This document shows, piece by piece, positions 35,739-47,270 of a stretch of 64,000 bases of DNA. Every line of letters starts with the position of its first letter. Within the stretch, counting starts at the first letter, position 1. Position numbers and translations under genes: made by a program. Source of the DNA: Mariniblastus sp. (lineage in GTDB: Bacteria > Planctomycetota > Planctomycetia > Pirellulales > Pirellulaceae); contig JAQXDZ010000030.1 in assembly GCA_029251085.1 (NCBI GenBank), positions 92,298 through 156,297 of the forward strand, read 5' to 3'. Under the pieces are notes generated by a model. The model was not told the origin of the DNA. It was given only the letters and a program-made list of their open reading frames with translations, and did not search any database.

Positions 35739-36866
35739 ATGGCGAAACGCGATTACTATGAGGTACTGGGCGTCGAACGTGATGCTGCAGATCGCGAAAT
35801 TGCGAAGGCCTATCGAAAACTTGCGGTTAAGTTTCATCCCGACAGTAATCCGGGCGATGAAGAAGCGAGTCAAAATTTCAAGGAAGCTGCGGAAGCTTAC
35901 GAAGTACTGAGCGATCAGGAAAAAAGAGGTCGCTACGACCGCCATGGGCATGCAGGGGTTAATGGTGGCAGTCAATTCGGTTCGGCTGAGGATATCTTTG
36001 CCGCTTTTGGGGAGATGTTCGGCGGAGGCGGTGGCGGTGGGATGTTTGGTGACCTGTTCGGAGGGGGCGGTAGCCGCTCGCGACGTGGAAACGATGTCCG
36101 CGCAAACGTCACACTAACGCTTGAAGAAGCCGCCCAAGGCGTTAACAAGACGCTGAAATTTAAAAGAAATCAATCCTGCGAACCATGTGATGGCTCTGGC
36201 AGCAAACCGGGGAGCCAACCCGAACACTGCCAACAATGCGGTGGTCGGGGACAAGTCTTGCAGTCTGCCGGAATTCTTCGAGTTCAAACAACCTGCCCAG
36301 TTTGTCGAGGCGCCGGCCAAATCATTGTCGACCCTTGCGGCAGTTGTCGTGGGCAAGGACAGGTCAGCAAAACCGTCGAATTAGATGTAGCTATTCCCGC
36401 GGGTGTCGATGACGGCATGCGTGTTCGACTCTCCGGTGAAGGCGAATCGAGCACCAGCGGAGGCCCTCCCGGTGACTGCTATGTATTCATCACGGTTAAA
36501 CAACACAAACTGTTTCATCGTGACAGCGAAAACCTAATCCTTCAAATGCCGATCTCCTATACGCAGGCGGCCTTGGGCGCTGAAATCGAGGTCCCAACAC
36601 TCACCGGACGTGATAAGTTCAAGATTACACCCGGCACACAGTCGGGAGAAGTCTTCAAGTTACCTGGACGCGGAATGCCCAATCCGCAAGGCGGGAGAAC
36701 CGGTGACCTGTTGGTACAAACCTACATTGAGACACCCAAGAAAATATCCACTGAACAAGAAGAACTCTTACGCAAGCTCGCCGAATTGGAAGAGACTGAG
36801 GTTCTTCCTGAACGAAAAAATTTCCTTCAGAGACTCACCGATTATTTTAGCGCTGAAGAAAGCTAA
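35739..36866 (+). CDS. dnaJ: Chaperone protein DnaJ
   Basis: A 375-residue type I J-protein that delivers substrates to DnaK and stimulates its ATPase. The J-domain (about 1-70, [16 protein letters not shown]) contains the essential HPD in KFHPDSN. A Gly/Phe-rich linker follows ([16 protein letters not shown]). The zinc-binding region has four CxxCxGxG repeats ([32 protein letters not shown]), and the C-terminal substrate-binding domain is complete. ATG 35739 gives the canonical N-terminus; the frame extends upstream to 35691 without meaning. It precedes grpE by 130 bases with a hairpin between. dnaK is not in the window. Confidence 0.96.
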   Translation: MAKRDYYEVLGVERDAADREIAKAYRKLAVKFHPDSNPGDEEASQNFKEAAEAYEVLSDQEKRGRYDRHGHAGVNGGSQFGSAEDIFAAFGEMFGGGGGGGMFGDLFGGGGSRSRRGNDVRANVTLTLEEAAQGVNKTLKFKRNQSCEPCDGSGSKPGSQPEHCQQCGGRGQVLQSAGILRVQTTCPVCRGAGQIIVDPCGSCRGQGQVSKTVELDVAIPAGVDDGMRVRLSGEGESSTSGGPPGDCYVFITVKQHKLFHRDSENLILQMPISYTQAALGAEIEVPTLTGRDKFKITPGTQSGEVFKLPGRGMPNPQGGRTGDLLVQTYIETPKKISTEQEELLRKLAELEETEVLPERKNFLQRLTDYFSAEES

Positions 36867-36935
36867 TCCGACTAACAACAAACCTATCTTGGCTTGTTTC
36901 CCAAATCCCTAAGCATTTCAAAACACCCAACCAAC

Positions 36936-36961
36936 CGTGGGCTAATTCAACGAAGCCCACG
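36936..36961. other. Intergenic hairpin between dnaJ and grpE
   Basis: CGTGGGCT (36936-36943) pairs with AGCCCACG (36954-36961) around a ten-base loop. It has no T-tract and may be an mRNA processing or stability element. Confidence 0.4.
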
Positions 36962-36996
36962 AAGTGACCCCCATTAAGCAAGCACTTGGAACTCCA

Positions 36997-37566
36997 ATGA
37001 GCACTGAACCAGAAAACCAAAACGAGTCGCAGGCGACTGAAACCAATGCAAACCAACCGTCCGAATCTTCGACTGATTCTTCCGCGAACAGCTCCGAAGC
37101 AACGGTTGAAAACCTGCAGGCGCAACTTGCTGATGCAGAGAAACGAGTTCTCTTAGCTCATGCCGATCTCGAAAATTTTCGTCGTCGCAACCGCCGTGAG
37201 ATGCAGGACCAAATGCGTTACGCATCGCTGACCCTCATGACAGAGATCCTCGAATCAGTTGACAATCTTCAACGGGCAATTGAGTCTTATGAGATGGAAC
37301 CCAATGGAGACGGTCTAGCCGAAGGAGTTAAATTAGTTTCTCAGCAAATAGCAGCCTGCCTTGAGAATCATGGTTGCAAGAAAATTGACGCAGTTGGACA
37401 GCCATTCGATCCCAACCTTCACCAAGCCATTCAAATGCAACCCAGTTCGGAACACGCTGCAAACCACGTCTCCGCAGATCTGAGACCTGGGTTTCAACTT
37501 CACGAACGGGTGATCCGACCCTCTCAAGTTTTCGTCTCAACAGGCCCCGACTCGACTAAGAATTAA
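36997..37566 (+). CDS. grpE: Nucleotide exchange factor GrpE
   Basis: A 189-residue DnaK nucleotide exchange factor. A Ser/Asn/Glu-rich disordered N-terminus (about 1-45) is followed by a long coiled coil (ENLQAQLADAEKRVLLAHAD, then LENFRRRNRREMQDQMRYAS with the family ENFRRR core). The beta-domain carries the signature VGQPFDPNLHQAIQM. The C-terminus LRPGFQLHERVIRPSQVFVS is typical. ATG 36997 is preferred to the in-frame GTG at 36964. It lies between dnaJ and the FmdB-like gene on the same strand. Confidence 0.95.
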   Translation: MSTEPENQNESQATETNANQPSESSTDSSANSSEATVENLQAQLADAEKRVLLAHADLENFRRRNRREMQDQMRYASLTLMTEILESVDNLQRAIESYEMEPNGDGLAEGVKLVSQQIAACLENHGCKKIDAVGQPFDPNLHQAIQMQPSSEHAANHVSADLRPGFQLHERVIRPSQVFVSTGPDSTKN

Positions 37567-37624
37567 CGGCGTTGTTGAACCAACAAATCTATTTTTGAAC
37601 CACGTAATTGAGTGTAACCGTCCC

Positions 37625-37951
37625 ATGCCAACTTACGACTACATTTGCGATGCCTGCGAACACGCCTGGGAACTGTTTCAAAAAATCACTGATGATCCGG
37701 TAAAAAAGTGCCCGGAATGCGGAAAGAAAAAAGCGGTTCGCCAATTCGGAACCGGCGCGGCCATTATGTTTAAAGGAAGTGGGTTCTACGAAACCGACTA
37801 TCGCAGCGATTCTTATAAAAAATCCGCCGAAGCGGATAAGTCTAAAAAGTCGGATTCGAAAGACTCTAAATCTGGGTCGACAACTTCCGAGAAAAAATCG
37901 AGCGGCACCGACAAACCGACAAAAAAGCCCGGCAACGATTCGAAAAAATAA
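37625..37951 (+). CDS. FmdB-type zinc-ribbon protein
   Basis: A 108-residue protein. MPTYDYICDACEHAWELFQK starts the FmdB/CxxC-CxxC-SSSS regulatory zinc ribbon, with CDAC and CPECGKK forming the metal knuckles; the segment FGTGAAIMFKGSGFYETDY is the conserved follow-on. The C-terminal 45 residues are low-complexity Lys/Ser/Asp (KSKKSDSKDSKSGSTT...). ATG 37625 is chosen since MPTYDY is the family's near-universal start. It lies 58 bases after grpE, at the end of the chaperone block. The family's role is poorly defined. Confidence 0.9.
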   Translation: MPTYDYICDACEHAWELFQKITDDPVKKCPECGKKKAVRQFGTGAAIMFKGSGFYETDYRSDSYKKSAEADKSKKSDSKDSKSGSTTSEKKSSGTDKPTKKPGNDSKK

Positions 37952-38197
37952 GGCGATGCATTCTCTCACGTCCGGGAGAATACCCTGGAGGGCCAGTCGT
38001 CGCAAAAACACTCGCTTTACCGCTGACTTATTCCGCCTTTGAATCCGTGACCATCAGTTATTAAATGTTTTAATAATCCATTCCCGCTTTATTAGATGAA
38101 AACTCCGATACGATTCGGTACCATGGCAGTGTACTTTTAGGAGTCCGTTGAATCGGCTCCCCCCACTTTAGACGACTCAATTGAGTTTCGGTTCGCC

Positions 38198-39698
38198 ATG
38201 CCTTCTATACTTCTGCGATTTTCAATTCTTATCAACGCGGCTCTCGCTTGCTGCGTTCCCGCTGAACCATTATTCGCGATTGAAAAACCCAACATTATTT
38301 TGCTGTTTGCCGACGACCAACGAGCCGACACGATTGGAGCCCACGGAAACACGGCAATCAAAACGCCGAACCTCGACCAACTCGCATCCTCAGGTTACAG
38401 CTTTCGAAACAACTACTGCGCAGGTTCATTTAGCGGCGCAGTGTGCGTTGCGAGCCGAGCGATGTTGATGACGGGTAGGCATTGGATGCGTATTCCAACG
38501 GCTAAAAAATCATCCGACTGGGCAGAACTACCGTTACTGCCCAGCTGGCTGGAGAAACAGGCAGATTATAAAACGTTTATCGTTGGCAAGTGGCACAATG
38601 GCAAGGCGACACTTCAGCAAGCGTTCTCAGATGGCAAGTCCGTTTACATGGGAGGCATGGTGAATCATGCTGCATTCAAGGTTCAAGATTTTACGGACAA
38701 CCAATTGAGTGCGTCTCGAGATGCGGGAGGATTTTCCAGTGAAGTATTTGCTGATGAGGCTGTTGATTTCATTGAGTCAGCAAAAACCGATCAACCTTTT
38801 TTCCTTTATGTTGCCTTTACCGCTCCGCATGACCCAAGAAACCCGCCCGAAGAATTCCGGGAAATGTATTATCAAAATCGCCCACCATTACCGCGGAACT
38901 TCCTGCCAGAACATCCCTTCAAGAACGCTCCGCAATCGACCATGGGCCGCGATGAAGGGCTCGCGCCTTGGCCCCGAACTCGTGAAATCGTCAGCGATCA
39001 ATTGTGCGAGTACTACGGTTTAGTAACACACTTGGATTTGCAAGTTGGTCGCATTTTAGCTGCACTCAAAGACAGTCCACATGCGGATAACACTTACGTC
39101 ATCTACACCGCCGATCACGGACTGGCGATGGGAAGCCATGGTCTTTTAGGAAAACAAAACATCTATGAACAGAGCATGAAATGCCCGCTCATCATCAGTG
39201 GCCCCAGTATTAACCGTGACCAAACCAGTCAGGCGTTTACCTACGTCCATGACCTCTATGCGACGATTTGCGATTTTGCTGAAGTCAAACAGCCAGACGG
39301 AATCGACTCTCTCAGTCTCGCAGACCTAATTAACGGTGACTCTGAAAAGGTTCGAGACTCTATCTTTTTACCATTTCAAGACAATCAGCGATCGGTCAAT
39401 GACGGCCACTGGAAACTTCACATTTACCCTCAGATTAATCATCGTTTACTATTTGATTTGAAATCCGATCCCCATGAGATGACTAATTTAGCAGAAGCTC
39501 CTGAACAGCAAGAAAAAATCCTGCAACTGACTGAAACTATGAATTCGTGGAGATCAACATTAGGAGATCCTACGCCGCTCGTCGTTGAAAATCCGCAACC
39601 TAAAGAAGCGACTTACGACAATCGCAACCGGCGGATGGACGTCTGGCAACCTGACTGGATTCGAAAAAAATACTTTAATGGTAGGAAGGCCCCTGACC

Positions 39699-39715
<17 letters not shown>
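38198..39715 (+). CDS. Secreted sulfatase with CVASR active-site motif
   Basis: A 505-residue sulfatase. A signal peptide (MPSILLRFSILINAALACCV) precedes NIILLFADDQRADTIGAHGN. The formylglycine site reads VCVASRAMLMTGR: Cys is conserved but the usual Pro at +2 is Ala, a variant that formylglycine-generating enzyme or anaerobic sulfatase maturases can accept in some families. FLYVAFTAPHDPRNPPEEF and YTADHGLAMGSHGLLGKQN resemble the choline-sulfatase/phosphonate-monoesterase-like and N-sulfatase-like branches, and HGLLGKQNIYEQS is a typical C-terminal catalytic loop. It overlaps the next sulfatase by 17 bases. Confidence 0.9.
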
Positions 39716-41195
<1,480 letters not shown>

Positions 41196-41247
41196 GTCAA
41201 CAATTCCAATATTTTTTTACGAGTTCGCTTTGCAATTTAAAATTTTA

Positions 41248-42666
41248 ATGAGCCGCAACTCCGTTGCAGTTTGCTTTGTGTTTATTTGCCTTCTCGTCGC
41301 ACTTCCAACTCAGTCAGATGCACAGACAGATGTAGACACGCGACCAAACATCTTGTTTATTTTTGCAGACGATTGGGGATGGGGAGATTTGAGCTGTCAT
41401 GGCCACCCCTATGTTAAGACCCCTAACATCGATCGACTTGCGAAAGAAGGCACAGACTTTCATCGATTTACTGTTGCCAGCGGAGTATGTTCTCCAAGTC
41501 GTACAGCTGTGATGACCGGGCATTTCCCAGCCCGCTACAACATCGACGGACATTTTGCGTGGGTTCCAAGCAATGAAAAAAGAAACATGCCGGATTGGCT
41601 TTCTCCGGACAGCATATTACTTCCGCGGCTTCTTCAAAAATCCGGATACGCAACGGCTCACTATGGAAAATGGCACCTTTCTAACAACATGATTCCCGAT
41701 TCACCCCTTCCGGCTGAATATGGGTATGACGATTACGGCGCATTCAATTGTGCCGGTGAACAAATGCCAGTCCACGAAGATTCTGAAAATGCAATCACGT
41801 TTATTGAAAAATCGACTGCTTCTGGAAAACCATTTTTCATAAACGTCTGGCTGCATGAACCTCATACACCGTTTCACACGGTACCTAAATATCGTTGGCG
41901 ATTTAGAGATCTTGAGGAGACCGACAACATCTACGCTTCAGTATTGTCGCATGCTGATGATCGAGTCGGTGAAATCCTTGATGCTTTAGACCGGTTAGAA
42001 ATCTCGGATAACACGCTTGTCATTTTCAGCTCAGACAATGGCCCCGCTCGCGCCTCACGCCCCACCAAGCTCGAACTGCAACACGATACGGCGACCGGCG
42101 CGGGGTATGGAATCGCAGCGGCGAAAGGAATTACTGGCGGACGTAAAGGATACAAAGGAGCACTCTTTGAAGGTGGAGTTGGCGTACCATTCATCGCACG
42201 TTGGCCAGGTAAAGTTCCCGCTGGGAAAATCGATTCAAAATCTCTCATCTCAGCAGTCGACCTGCTTCCAACATTTTGTGAAATCGCGAACGTCAGCCTT
42301 CCGGACAATTATGTGCCTGATGGCCTGAGTCAAACGAAATTGTTATTAGGCGATGAATCGGCGACAAGAAAAAAACCTCTGTTTTGGAAAATGCAGGCAG
42401 CTTGGCCGCCCCGAAAGAACTCCCCCAATCATTGGGTTAGCTGGGCCATCGTCGATCAACAATGGAAATTGGTAGCCAACGGAAATATGTCTCATTACGA
42501 GCTCTATGATATTGGAGCCGACTTTAAAGAAGAAAAGGATCTCGCCGCGAAGAATCCGAAAATTACAAAACGACTTCTTCAGCAGCTCACACAATGGCAG
42601 GCAACCCTCCCCAAACGGCCCACAGGCAATGTATTTTCCGAAGAACGCAAGGTTAAGAAGGAATAA
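41248..42666 (+). CDS. Secreted sulfatase
   Basis: A 472-residue sulfatase with signal peptide (SVAVCFVFICLLVALPTQS), NILFIFADDWGWGDLSCHGH, formylglycine motif VCSPSRTAVMTGHFP, GKWHLSN, FSSDNGPA and GYKGALFEGGVGVPF. It is the third gene of the 38198-42666 sulfatase run, 52 bases after the previous stop. ATG 41248 places the signal peptide at the N-terminus; the in-frame TTG at 41230 is less likely. The arylsulfatase-like layout with LSCHGHPYVKTPNIDRLAKEG and a short C-terminal domain gives no substrate. Confidence 0.92.
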   Translation: MSRNSVAVCFVFICLLVALPTQSDAQTDVDTRPNILFIFADDWGWGDLSCHGHPYVKTPNIDRLAKEGTDFHRFTVASGVCSPSRTAVMTGHFPARYNIDGHFAWVPSNEKRNMPDWLSPDSILLPRLLQKSGYATAHYGKWHLSNNMIPDSPLPAEYGYDDYGAFNCAGEQMPVHEDSENAITFIEKSTASGKPFFINVWLHEPHTPFHTVPKYRWRFRDLEETDNIYASVLSHADDRVGEILDALDRLEISDNTLVIFSSDNGPARASRPTKLELQHDTATGAGYGIAAAKGITGGRKGYKGALFEGGVGVPFIARWPGKVPAGKIDSKSLISAVDLLPTFCEIANVSLPDNYVPDGLSQTKLLLGDESATRKKPLFWKMQAAWPPRKNSPNHWVSWAIVDQQWKLVANGNMSHYELYDIGADFKEEKDLAAKNPKITKRLLQQLTQWQATLPKRPTGNVFSEERKVKKE

Positions 42667-42867
42667 AAACTACCAAGAGCCAAAATCCTGAGCACTGGAA
42701 AGACAGCCGCGGCAAGGTTTAATTAAAAAATCGTCCACCCTGCTTATCTCGCGTCGTTCTTAGATTACGATGAGGAGCAGACGTTCTCGATAATTCCAAA
42801 AACTACTGCCCCCTGAAACGCTCCGTATTTGATTAAACTCGCTTGCTCCCCACACCATCGTGTTTCC

Positions 42868-43488
42868 ATGAAAACTCAACTTTTCGTTTTGCTCACAAGC
42901 CTTTTCTTATTGGTCACGAATGTCAGTGCAGATATCGTGGTGACCTTTTCGGACGGCTCGACATCGGGGACGGAATTTTTCGCGAACACGGGTGAAACGG
43001 TAACGATGTTCGTTACCGTCGAAGAGACGCTTCCAAACACCGAAATGACTGACAACTTCCTTATTGGCTTTGGATTAAAAGCCGACTACGCTGCCGTCTC
43101 AGGATCTGTCGCGACCATTACAAGCAACTCGGTTGATGCTGCCTTTGACACCACGACCGATGCCAGTTTCACGGGTTCCCAATTGAACCTCGCTGGAATT
43201 GATATTGATTTCGCTTCCAATGGCCTACCTCAGGGCCCAACGATTCTACTTGGTAAATTCGACTTGTTACTTTCCTCTCCAGGAACAACTCAATTTGAGT
43301 TTGGCGATTACGACTCTGCTCTCGATGATTTTGTAACCTCCTCCGCACAAAAGCTCGATGGCATTATCTTCGCAAACAGCCGGACCTTTGATTTTACGAT
43401 CTCTGCAGTCCCTGAACCATCAGCAATCTCGCTTCTGACCCTAATCGGGATCGCCGCGATGGCCCGCCGCCGCAAGAGATTGGCGTAA
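42868..43488 (+). CDS. PEP-CTERM sorting-domain protein
   Basis: A 206-residue exported protein with a Sec signal peptide (MKTQLFVLLTSLFLLVTNVSA), a Thr/Ser/Asp-rich beta domain, and a C-terminal sorting signal VPEPSAISLLTLIGIAAMA followed by RRRKRLA. That layout, PEP motif then hydrophobic segment then Arg cluster, directs exosortase-dependent processing in EpsH-type systems. The mature body resembles a small cohesin-like or extracellular-matrix domain, though I assign no family. ATG 42868 is chosen because the upstream extension would disrupt the signal peptide. No exosortase is in the window. Confidence 0.88.
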   Translation: MKTQLFVLLTSLFLLVTNVSADIVVTFSDGSTSGTEFFANTGETVTMFVTVEETLPNTEMTDNFLIGFGLKADYAAVSGSVATITSNSVDAAFDTTTDASFTGSQLNLAGIDIDFASNGLPQGPTILLGKFDLLLSSPGTTQFEFGDYDSALDDFVTSSAQKLDGIIFANSRTFDFTISAVPEPSAISLLTLIGIAAMARRRKRLA

Positions 43489-43654
43489 ACTGTTCCCCAC
43501 TGAAACTCGAAGACGCCTCAGTACTTCGCAGACCGCAATTTTCACAGGTGAGCTTTAGAGTTTGGCTGTCGAAAATTCCAGTGCCCGTTGACCAATGTGA
43601 GCGTGCTCAGGACAATTTCAGTCGTAGAAAACCCATTTTAGTGAAGGCCGCCGT

Positions 43655-44635
43655 GTGAACAACTTGCTTAATTTAAATAATGGATCTCAAATCCCATCCC
43701 TTGGCTTAGGGATGTGGAAAATAGAAAAACCAATTTTGCCCGAATTGGTTCAAGAGGCAATCAAGATTGGCTATCGCCACTTCGACTGCGCCTGTGATTA
43801 TGGAAATGAACCGCAAGTTGGGGAAGGACTTCAAGCCGCAATAAAAAATGAACTTTGCAACCGCGAAGACCTGTGGATCACCTCCAAGCTATGGAACACG
43901 TATCATGCGGCAGAGCATGTTGGCCCAGCGCTCCAGAGGTCACTCAACGATCTCCAAGTTGATTATCTCGACCTCTACCTAATCCACTTCCCCATCGCCT
44001 CCAAATTCGTCCCCTTTGAACATCGTTACCCGCCCGAGTGGTTTTATGATCCAGAAGTCGAATTCCCTAAAATCGAAATCGACCCGGTACCCATCCGTGA
44101 AACCTGGGAGGCCATGGAAGAACTGGTTTCTCAGGGGTTGGTTAAAAATATCGGCATCTGTAATTTCAACTGCTCATTAATTCGAGACCTGCTCTCTTAT
44201 GCAAACATTCGCCCCTCCGTGCTTCAGGTGGAACTACACCCCCGCTTAACCCAAGAGAAACTTCTGAAATATTGCCAACAGGAAGAGATCGCGGTAACCG
44301 GGTTTTCTCCTCTTGGTGCAGAGTCTTATTATTCGATTGGCATGGCCACGCCCGAACAATCACTGCTCACCAACCCCTCAATTACCAAAATCGCGAGCTC
44401 TCATGAAAGAACACCGGCCCAGATTGTATTGAGATGGGGCGTGCAAAGAGGGACCGCAATTGTGCCCAAGACATCCTCTGCTGAACGTCTTCGCGAAAAC
44501 TTTGAAATCTTCGACTTCAATTTAAGCAGCGAAGAGATGGCTGCAATCACAGCGTTAAACCTCAACCAGCGCTACAATGATCCGGGGCATTTCTGTGAAG
44601 TTGCCTTCAATACTTTTTTTCCAATTTACGAGTGA
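43655..44635 (+). CDS. Aldo/keto reductase
   Basis: A 326-residue NADPH-dependent oxidoreductase of the AKR superfamily. The start MNNLLNLNNGSQIPSLGLGMW leads into HFDCACDYGNE, with catalytic Asp (44) and Tyr (49); WITSKLWNT supplies the Lys and LYLIHFP the His. Signatures GLVKNIGICNFN and IVPKTSSAERLRENFEIF (NADPH binding) are present. It starts with GTG. The extended loop HRYPPEWFYDPE after LYLIHFPIAS is characteristic of xylose-reductase-like members. The physiological substrate is unknown. Confidence 0.93.
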   Translation: MNNLLNLNNGSQIPSLGLGMWKIEKPILPELVQEAIKIGYRHFDCACDYGNEPQVGEGLQAAIKNELCNREDLWITSKLWNTYHAAEHVGPALQRSLNDLQVDYLDLYLIHFPIASKFVPFEHRYPPEWFYDPEVEFPKIEIDPVPIRETWEAMEELVSQGLVKNIGICNFNCSLIRDLLSYANIRPSVLQVELHPRLTQEKLLKYCQQEEIAVTGFSPLGAESYYSIGMATPEQSLLTNPSITKIASSHERTPAQIVLRWGVQRGTAIVPKTSSAERLRENFEIFDFNLSSEEMAAITALNLNQRYNDPGHFCEVAFNTFFPIYE

Positions 44636-44793
44636 AGGGAATAACAACTTCTCCATAAAACGAAGTTTTGATCCAAACGAACATCGACAATACATGCGAA
44701 TTCGCAACTCTCAGCGATAGTTTTCGTGGCGGTCTGGAAATTCCTGGCCGCTGGAGGGAGCTTTCTGTTTTCGGCTGATAGAAAACCATTGCG

Positions 44794-46137
44794 ATGGATT
44801 TCTCTATCAACAGAGTGCCAAAAGAATTAAACTTCCAATCGCCAACCAAAGATTACCAAGAGCAGCCGTATTTTTCCGGAGCATTTGACGTGACAAAATC
44901 CAGTAACCGTGGTTTTTACTTTTTAAATGTCACTCAATTTCTTGGCGCTGCAAATGATAACATACTCAAACAGGTTTTAATTTTCGGTCTTGCTGCAGGC
45001 GGAATCTGGGGCAATCAACTTGGAGAAGGAGGGCAGGGCTGGGCTTCATTATGCCTGGCTATTCCGTTTGTTCTTCTATCCGGATTCGCGGGACAATTTT
45101 CAGACAAATATAGCAAACGACAAGTCAGCATTTTCTCTAAATGGTCTGAAATCCTGATCGCGCTGATCGCGATGGCGGGACTCTGGATTGGCAATGTTTG
45201 GCTGGTCCTCGCTGCACTTGTGATCATCGCGGTGCAAAGCACATTTTTTTCACCAGCGAAATTTGGCATCTTGCCGGAGATCATGCCAACCGAAAAACTT
45301 AGCCGAGCCAACGGCACCATCAACATGTTCACTTACGTCGCAATTATTTTAGGCAGTGCTGTCGGCGGACCACTTTATGACATCTACGCTCCCAAAGATC
45401 CCGCAACAGCGATGCGGTGGCTTCCCGGTGTCGTCATCTTAATTATCGGCGTACTCGGGACGCTTGCTTCTTACGGTATTCCGAGACTCACCGCTCAGAA
45501 CCCGAACCTGAAAATCAGTTACCGTCTATTTGAAAGTTACATTTCCACTTGGAAGGCACTTTCAGGCACCACTCTTAAATCAGTCATTTTAGTTTGGTCT
45601 TTTTTTTACTTAGTCGTCGCTGGAATCGCAATTCTAATCATTGCGGACTACAAAGAATTGCTTGATATTTCGGCGACTAAAACCGCGTTATTGATGGCGC
45701 TCCTGGGAATTTCCACGGGCATTGGTGACTTCGTCGCTGGCAGGATTTCGGGCCATCGAATTCGTCCAGCACTTATCCCGCTTGGGGCAATTGGAACCTC
45801 TATCCCATTTTTAGCGCTTGGCCTAATCCCTAACAGCTTCATTGCCGTCACTGCGCTACTTGCTGTCGGCGGCTTCATGGCGGGATTTGTCATGGTGCCC
45901 CTCCAGACCATGATTCAACAACTTGCTGGAAATGAAAAACGAGGACAAATTCTTGGGTTATGGAACTGCCTCTCTTTTGTTGGCATTATTTTCGGCAACT
46001 GTCTCTTCATTGGCCTCAAGCAACTTGACGTTCAGAGCAACAGAATCTTTATTGTGTGTGCCGTGCTCACTTTTCTTCTCTTAATTACCTACGAGTTTCG
46101 CTTGAAAAAGCGATTCACCGCAGCGGTAAGCGATTAG
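44794..46137 (+). CDS. MFS transporter, LplT-like
   Basis: A 447-residue polytopic membrane transporter of the major facilitator superfamily with about twelve membrane segments after a 40-residue polar N-terminus. NVTQFLGAANDNILKQVLIF is the typical start of the lysophospholipid transporter (LplT) group, and VQSTFFSPAKFGILPEIMPT the matching conserved loop 4-5. LplT moves lysophospholipids across the inner membrane for re-acylation and is often linked to an acyltransferase gene; none is adjacent here, so the substrate is inferred from family only. ATG 44794 gives the longest plausible start. Confidence 0.82.
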   Translation: MDFSINRVPKELNFQSPTKDYQEQPYFSGAFDVTKSSNRGFYFLNVTQFLGAANDNILKQVLIFGLAAGGIWGNQLGEGGQGWASLCLAIPFVLLSGFAGQFSDKYSKRQVSIFSKWSEILIALIAMAGLWIGNVWLVLAALVIIAVQSTFFSPAKFGILPEIMPTEKLSRANGTINMFTYVAIILGSAVGGPLYDIYAPKDPATAMRWLPGVVILIIGVLGTLASYGIPRLTAQNPNLKISYRLFESYISTWKALSGTTLKSVILVWSFFYLVVAGIAILIIADYKELLDISATKTALLMALLGISTGIGDFVAGRISGHRIRPALIPLGAIGTSIPFLALGLIPNSFIAVTALLAVGGFMAGFVMVPLQTMIQQLAGNEKRGQILGLWNCLSFVGIIFGNCLFIGLKQLDVQSNRIFIVCAVLTFLLLITYEFRLKKRFTAAVSD

Positions 46138-46316
46138 GAATCCAGAATTTTGTTTTTAAGATTAGATTAAGAATTCAGGGCTATTGAATTCCCTTCTTCA
46201 TTCGCACACGGTATTAGCGAACAGTTTTTGATTAGACCAACCATTGCCTTACCGGCGATCTTTGATCTTGTTCGCACACGGATTCATCAAGCCCTGTTAG
46301 GTAAGTCCATTGATGC

Positions 46317-46838
46317 TCACGCCTCCAATATCTGGCCTGTCAAAAACAAGATCCAGAAAAATAAAAGCGAGACGGCAGGTAGGACCAAAGCAACCGTCCC
46401 CCAAAACAAACAACGCATTCCGGACCAACTAGATTTCAGCGTAAAAGATAACGTTATTGACGCAACTGAGGTCAACCAACCAAGCGCTAAAAGAACCAAA
46501 TTAAATGTCGAAAATGCGAAACCGAAAGCAGGCTGTGTGGCATAGTCATACGCAATCGTTGTGGCCGTTACTGAAGTCCAAATGAGTATCAAAATGCCAA
46601 TAAGGAAGATGGCAAATCCAGCGATGCCTTGCTTCCAAGGTGTTGGGGAGTCTACGACGCCGAGAAGATACCCCATCAACAAAACACCAAGGGAAACAGG
46701 AACTAACACCAGCCCCAAAAGTCCAATCAGTACAAAGTGCAACAAGGCAGTGGCGATGGCAAGTATCAAAAAACCAATCGCCCAAAGTAAATCCGCCCAC
46801 CGCAAGGTGCTCAGAACAAAAGCAATTACATTTTGCAT
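46317..46838 (-). CDS. Hypothetical integral membrane protein
   Basis: A 173-residue protein with about five hydrophobic helices (for example LLWAIGFLILAIATALLHF, LVPVSLGVLLMGYLLGVV and AIFLIGILILIWTSVTATT). I recognise no family. The frame is open to a TTG at 46934, but the first ATG, MQNVIAFVLS at 46838, starts directly at the first membrane segment and is preferred. It is convergent with the LplT-like transporter. The plus-strand frames through this region are shadows of it. Confidence 0.6.
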   Translation of the reverse strand: MQNVIAFVLSTLRWADLLWAIGFLILAIATALLHFVLIGLLGLVLVPVSLGVLLMGYLLGVVDSPTPWKQGIAGFAIFLIGILILIWTSVTATTIAYDYATQPAFGFAFSTFNLVLLALGWLTSVASITLSFTLKSSWSGMRCLFWGTVALVLPAVSLLFFWILFLTGQILEA

Positions 46839-47270
46839 AACCAACCCCACGAAAACGACAGCATAAACTCCGAGACGACTTTCGCCTTTTCTGGAAATCC
46901 TACAATTCACTTGGCCTAACTCAAAACTGACCAACTGTTCGGCTCTGATCCTGACGGCAAACTCCTATCTTCCTTCAGTTTTTCAGTTGAAACGAACGCA
47001 ACCTATGAACTTGAACAGTCATTCCAAACAGAAACTCATCCACGAACACAATAAAGTCAATCTAGATCTGGTAAGCTCTTATTAATTCGGCAAACATTAC
47101 CACCGAAAACCTACCCAACCAACGTCGTCCAAGAAAGAACTACTCAAAATCGAGCCATCCACCAATCTCTCAGCTAGACACAACCGCTTCCGAATGTGAA
47201 CAAAAAGTGAATGGCAAACTAACTTTGGAATACATTTAGCAATCAAATTTTCTTCAGTGGATCTGAAAGC
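46839..47270. other. Intergenic region
   Basis: A 432-base A/T-rich spacer between a divergent membrane-protein gene and a sulfatase. I see no gene and no confident promoter; no strong hairpin is present. Confidence 0.45.

Noticed and set aside
37960..37981. Hairpin ATTCTCTC/GGGAGAAT after the FmdB-like gene
   Set aside because: Eight pairs including one G-U but no T-tract; weak evidence for termination.
43000..43020. GGTAACGATGTTCGTTACC inverted repeat near 42999-43017
   Set aside because: It is an inverted, not direct, repeat lying inside the PEP-CTERM coding sequence, so it is not counted as a regulator site.
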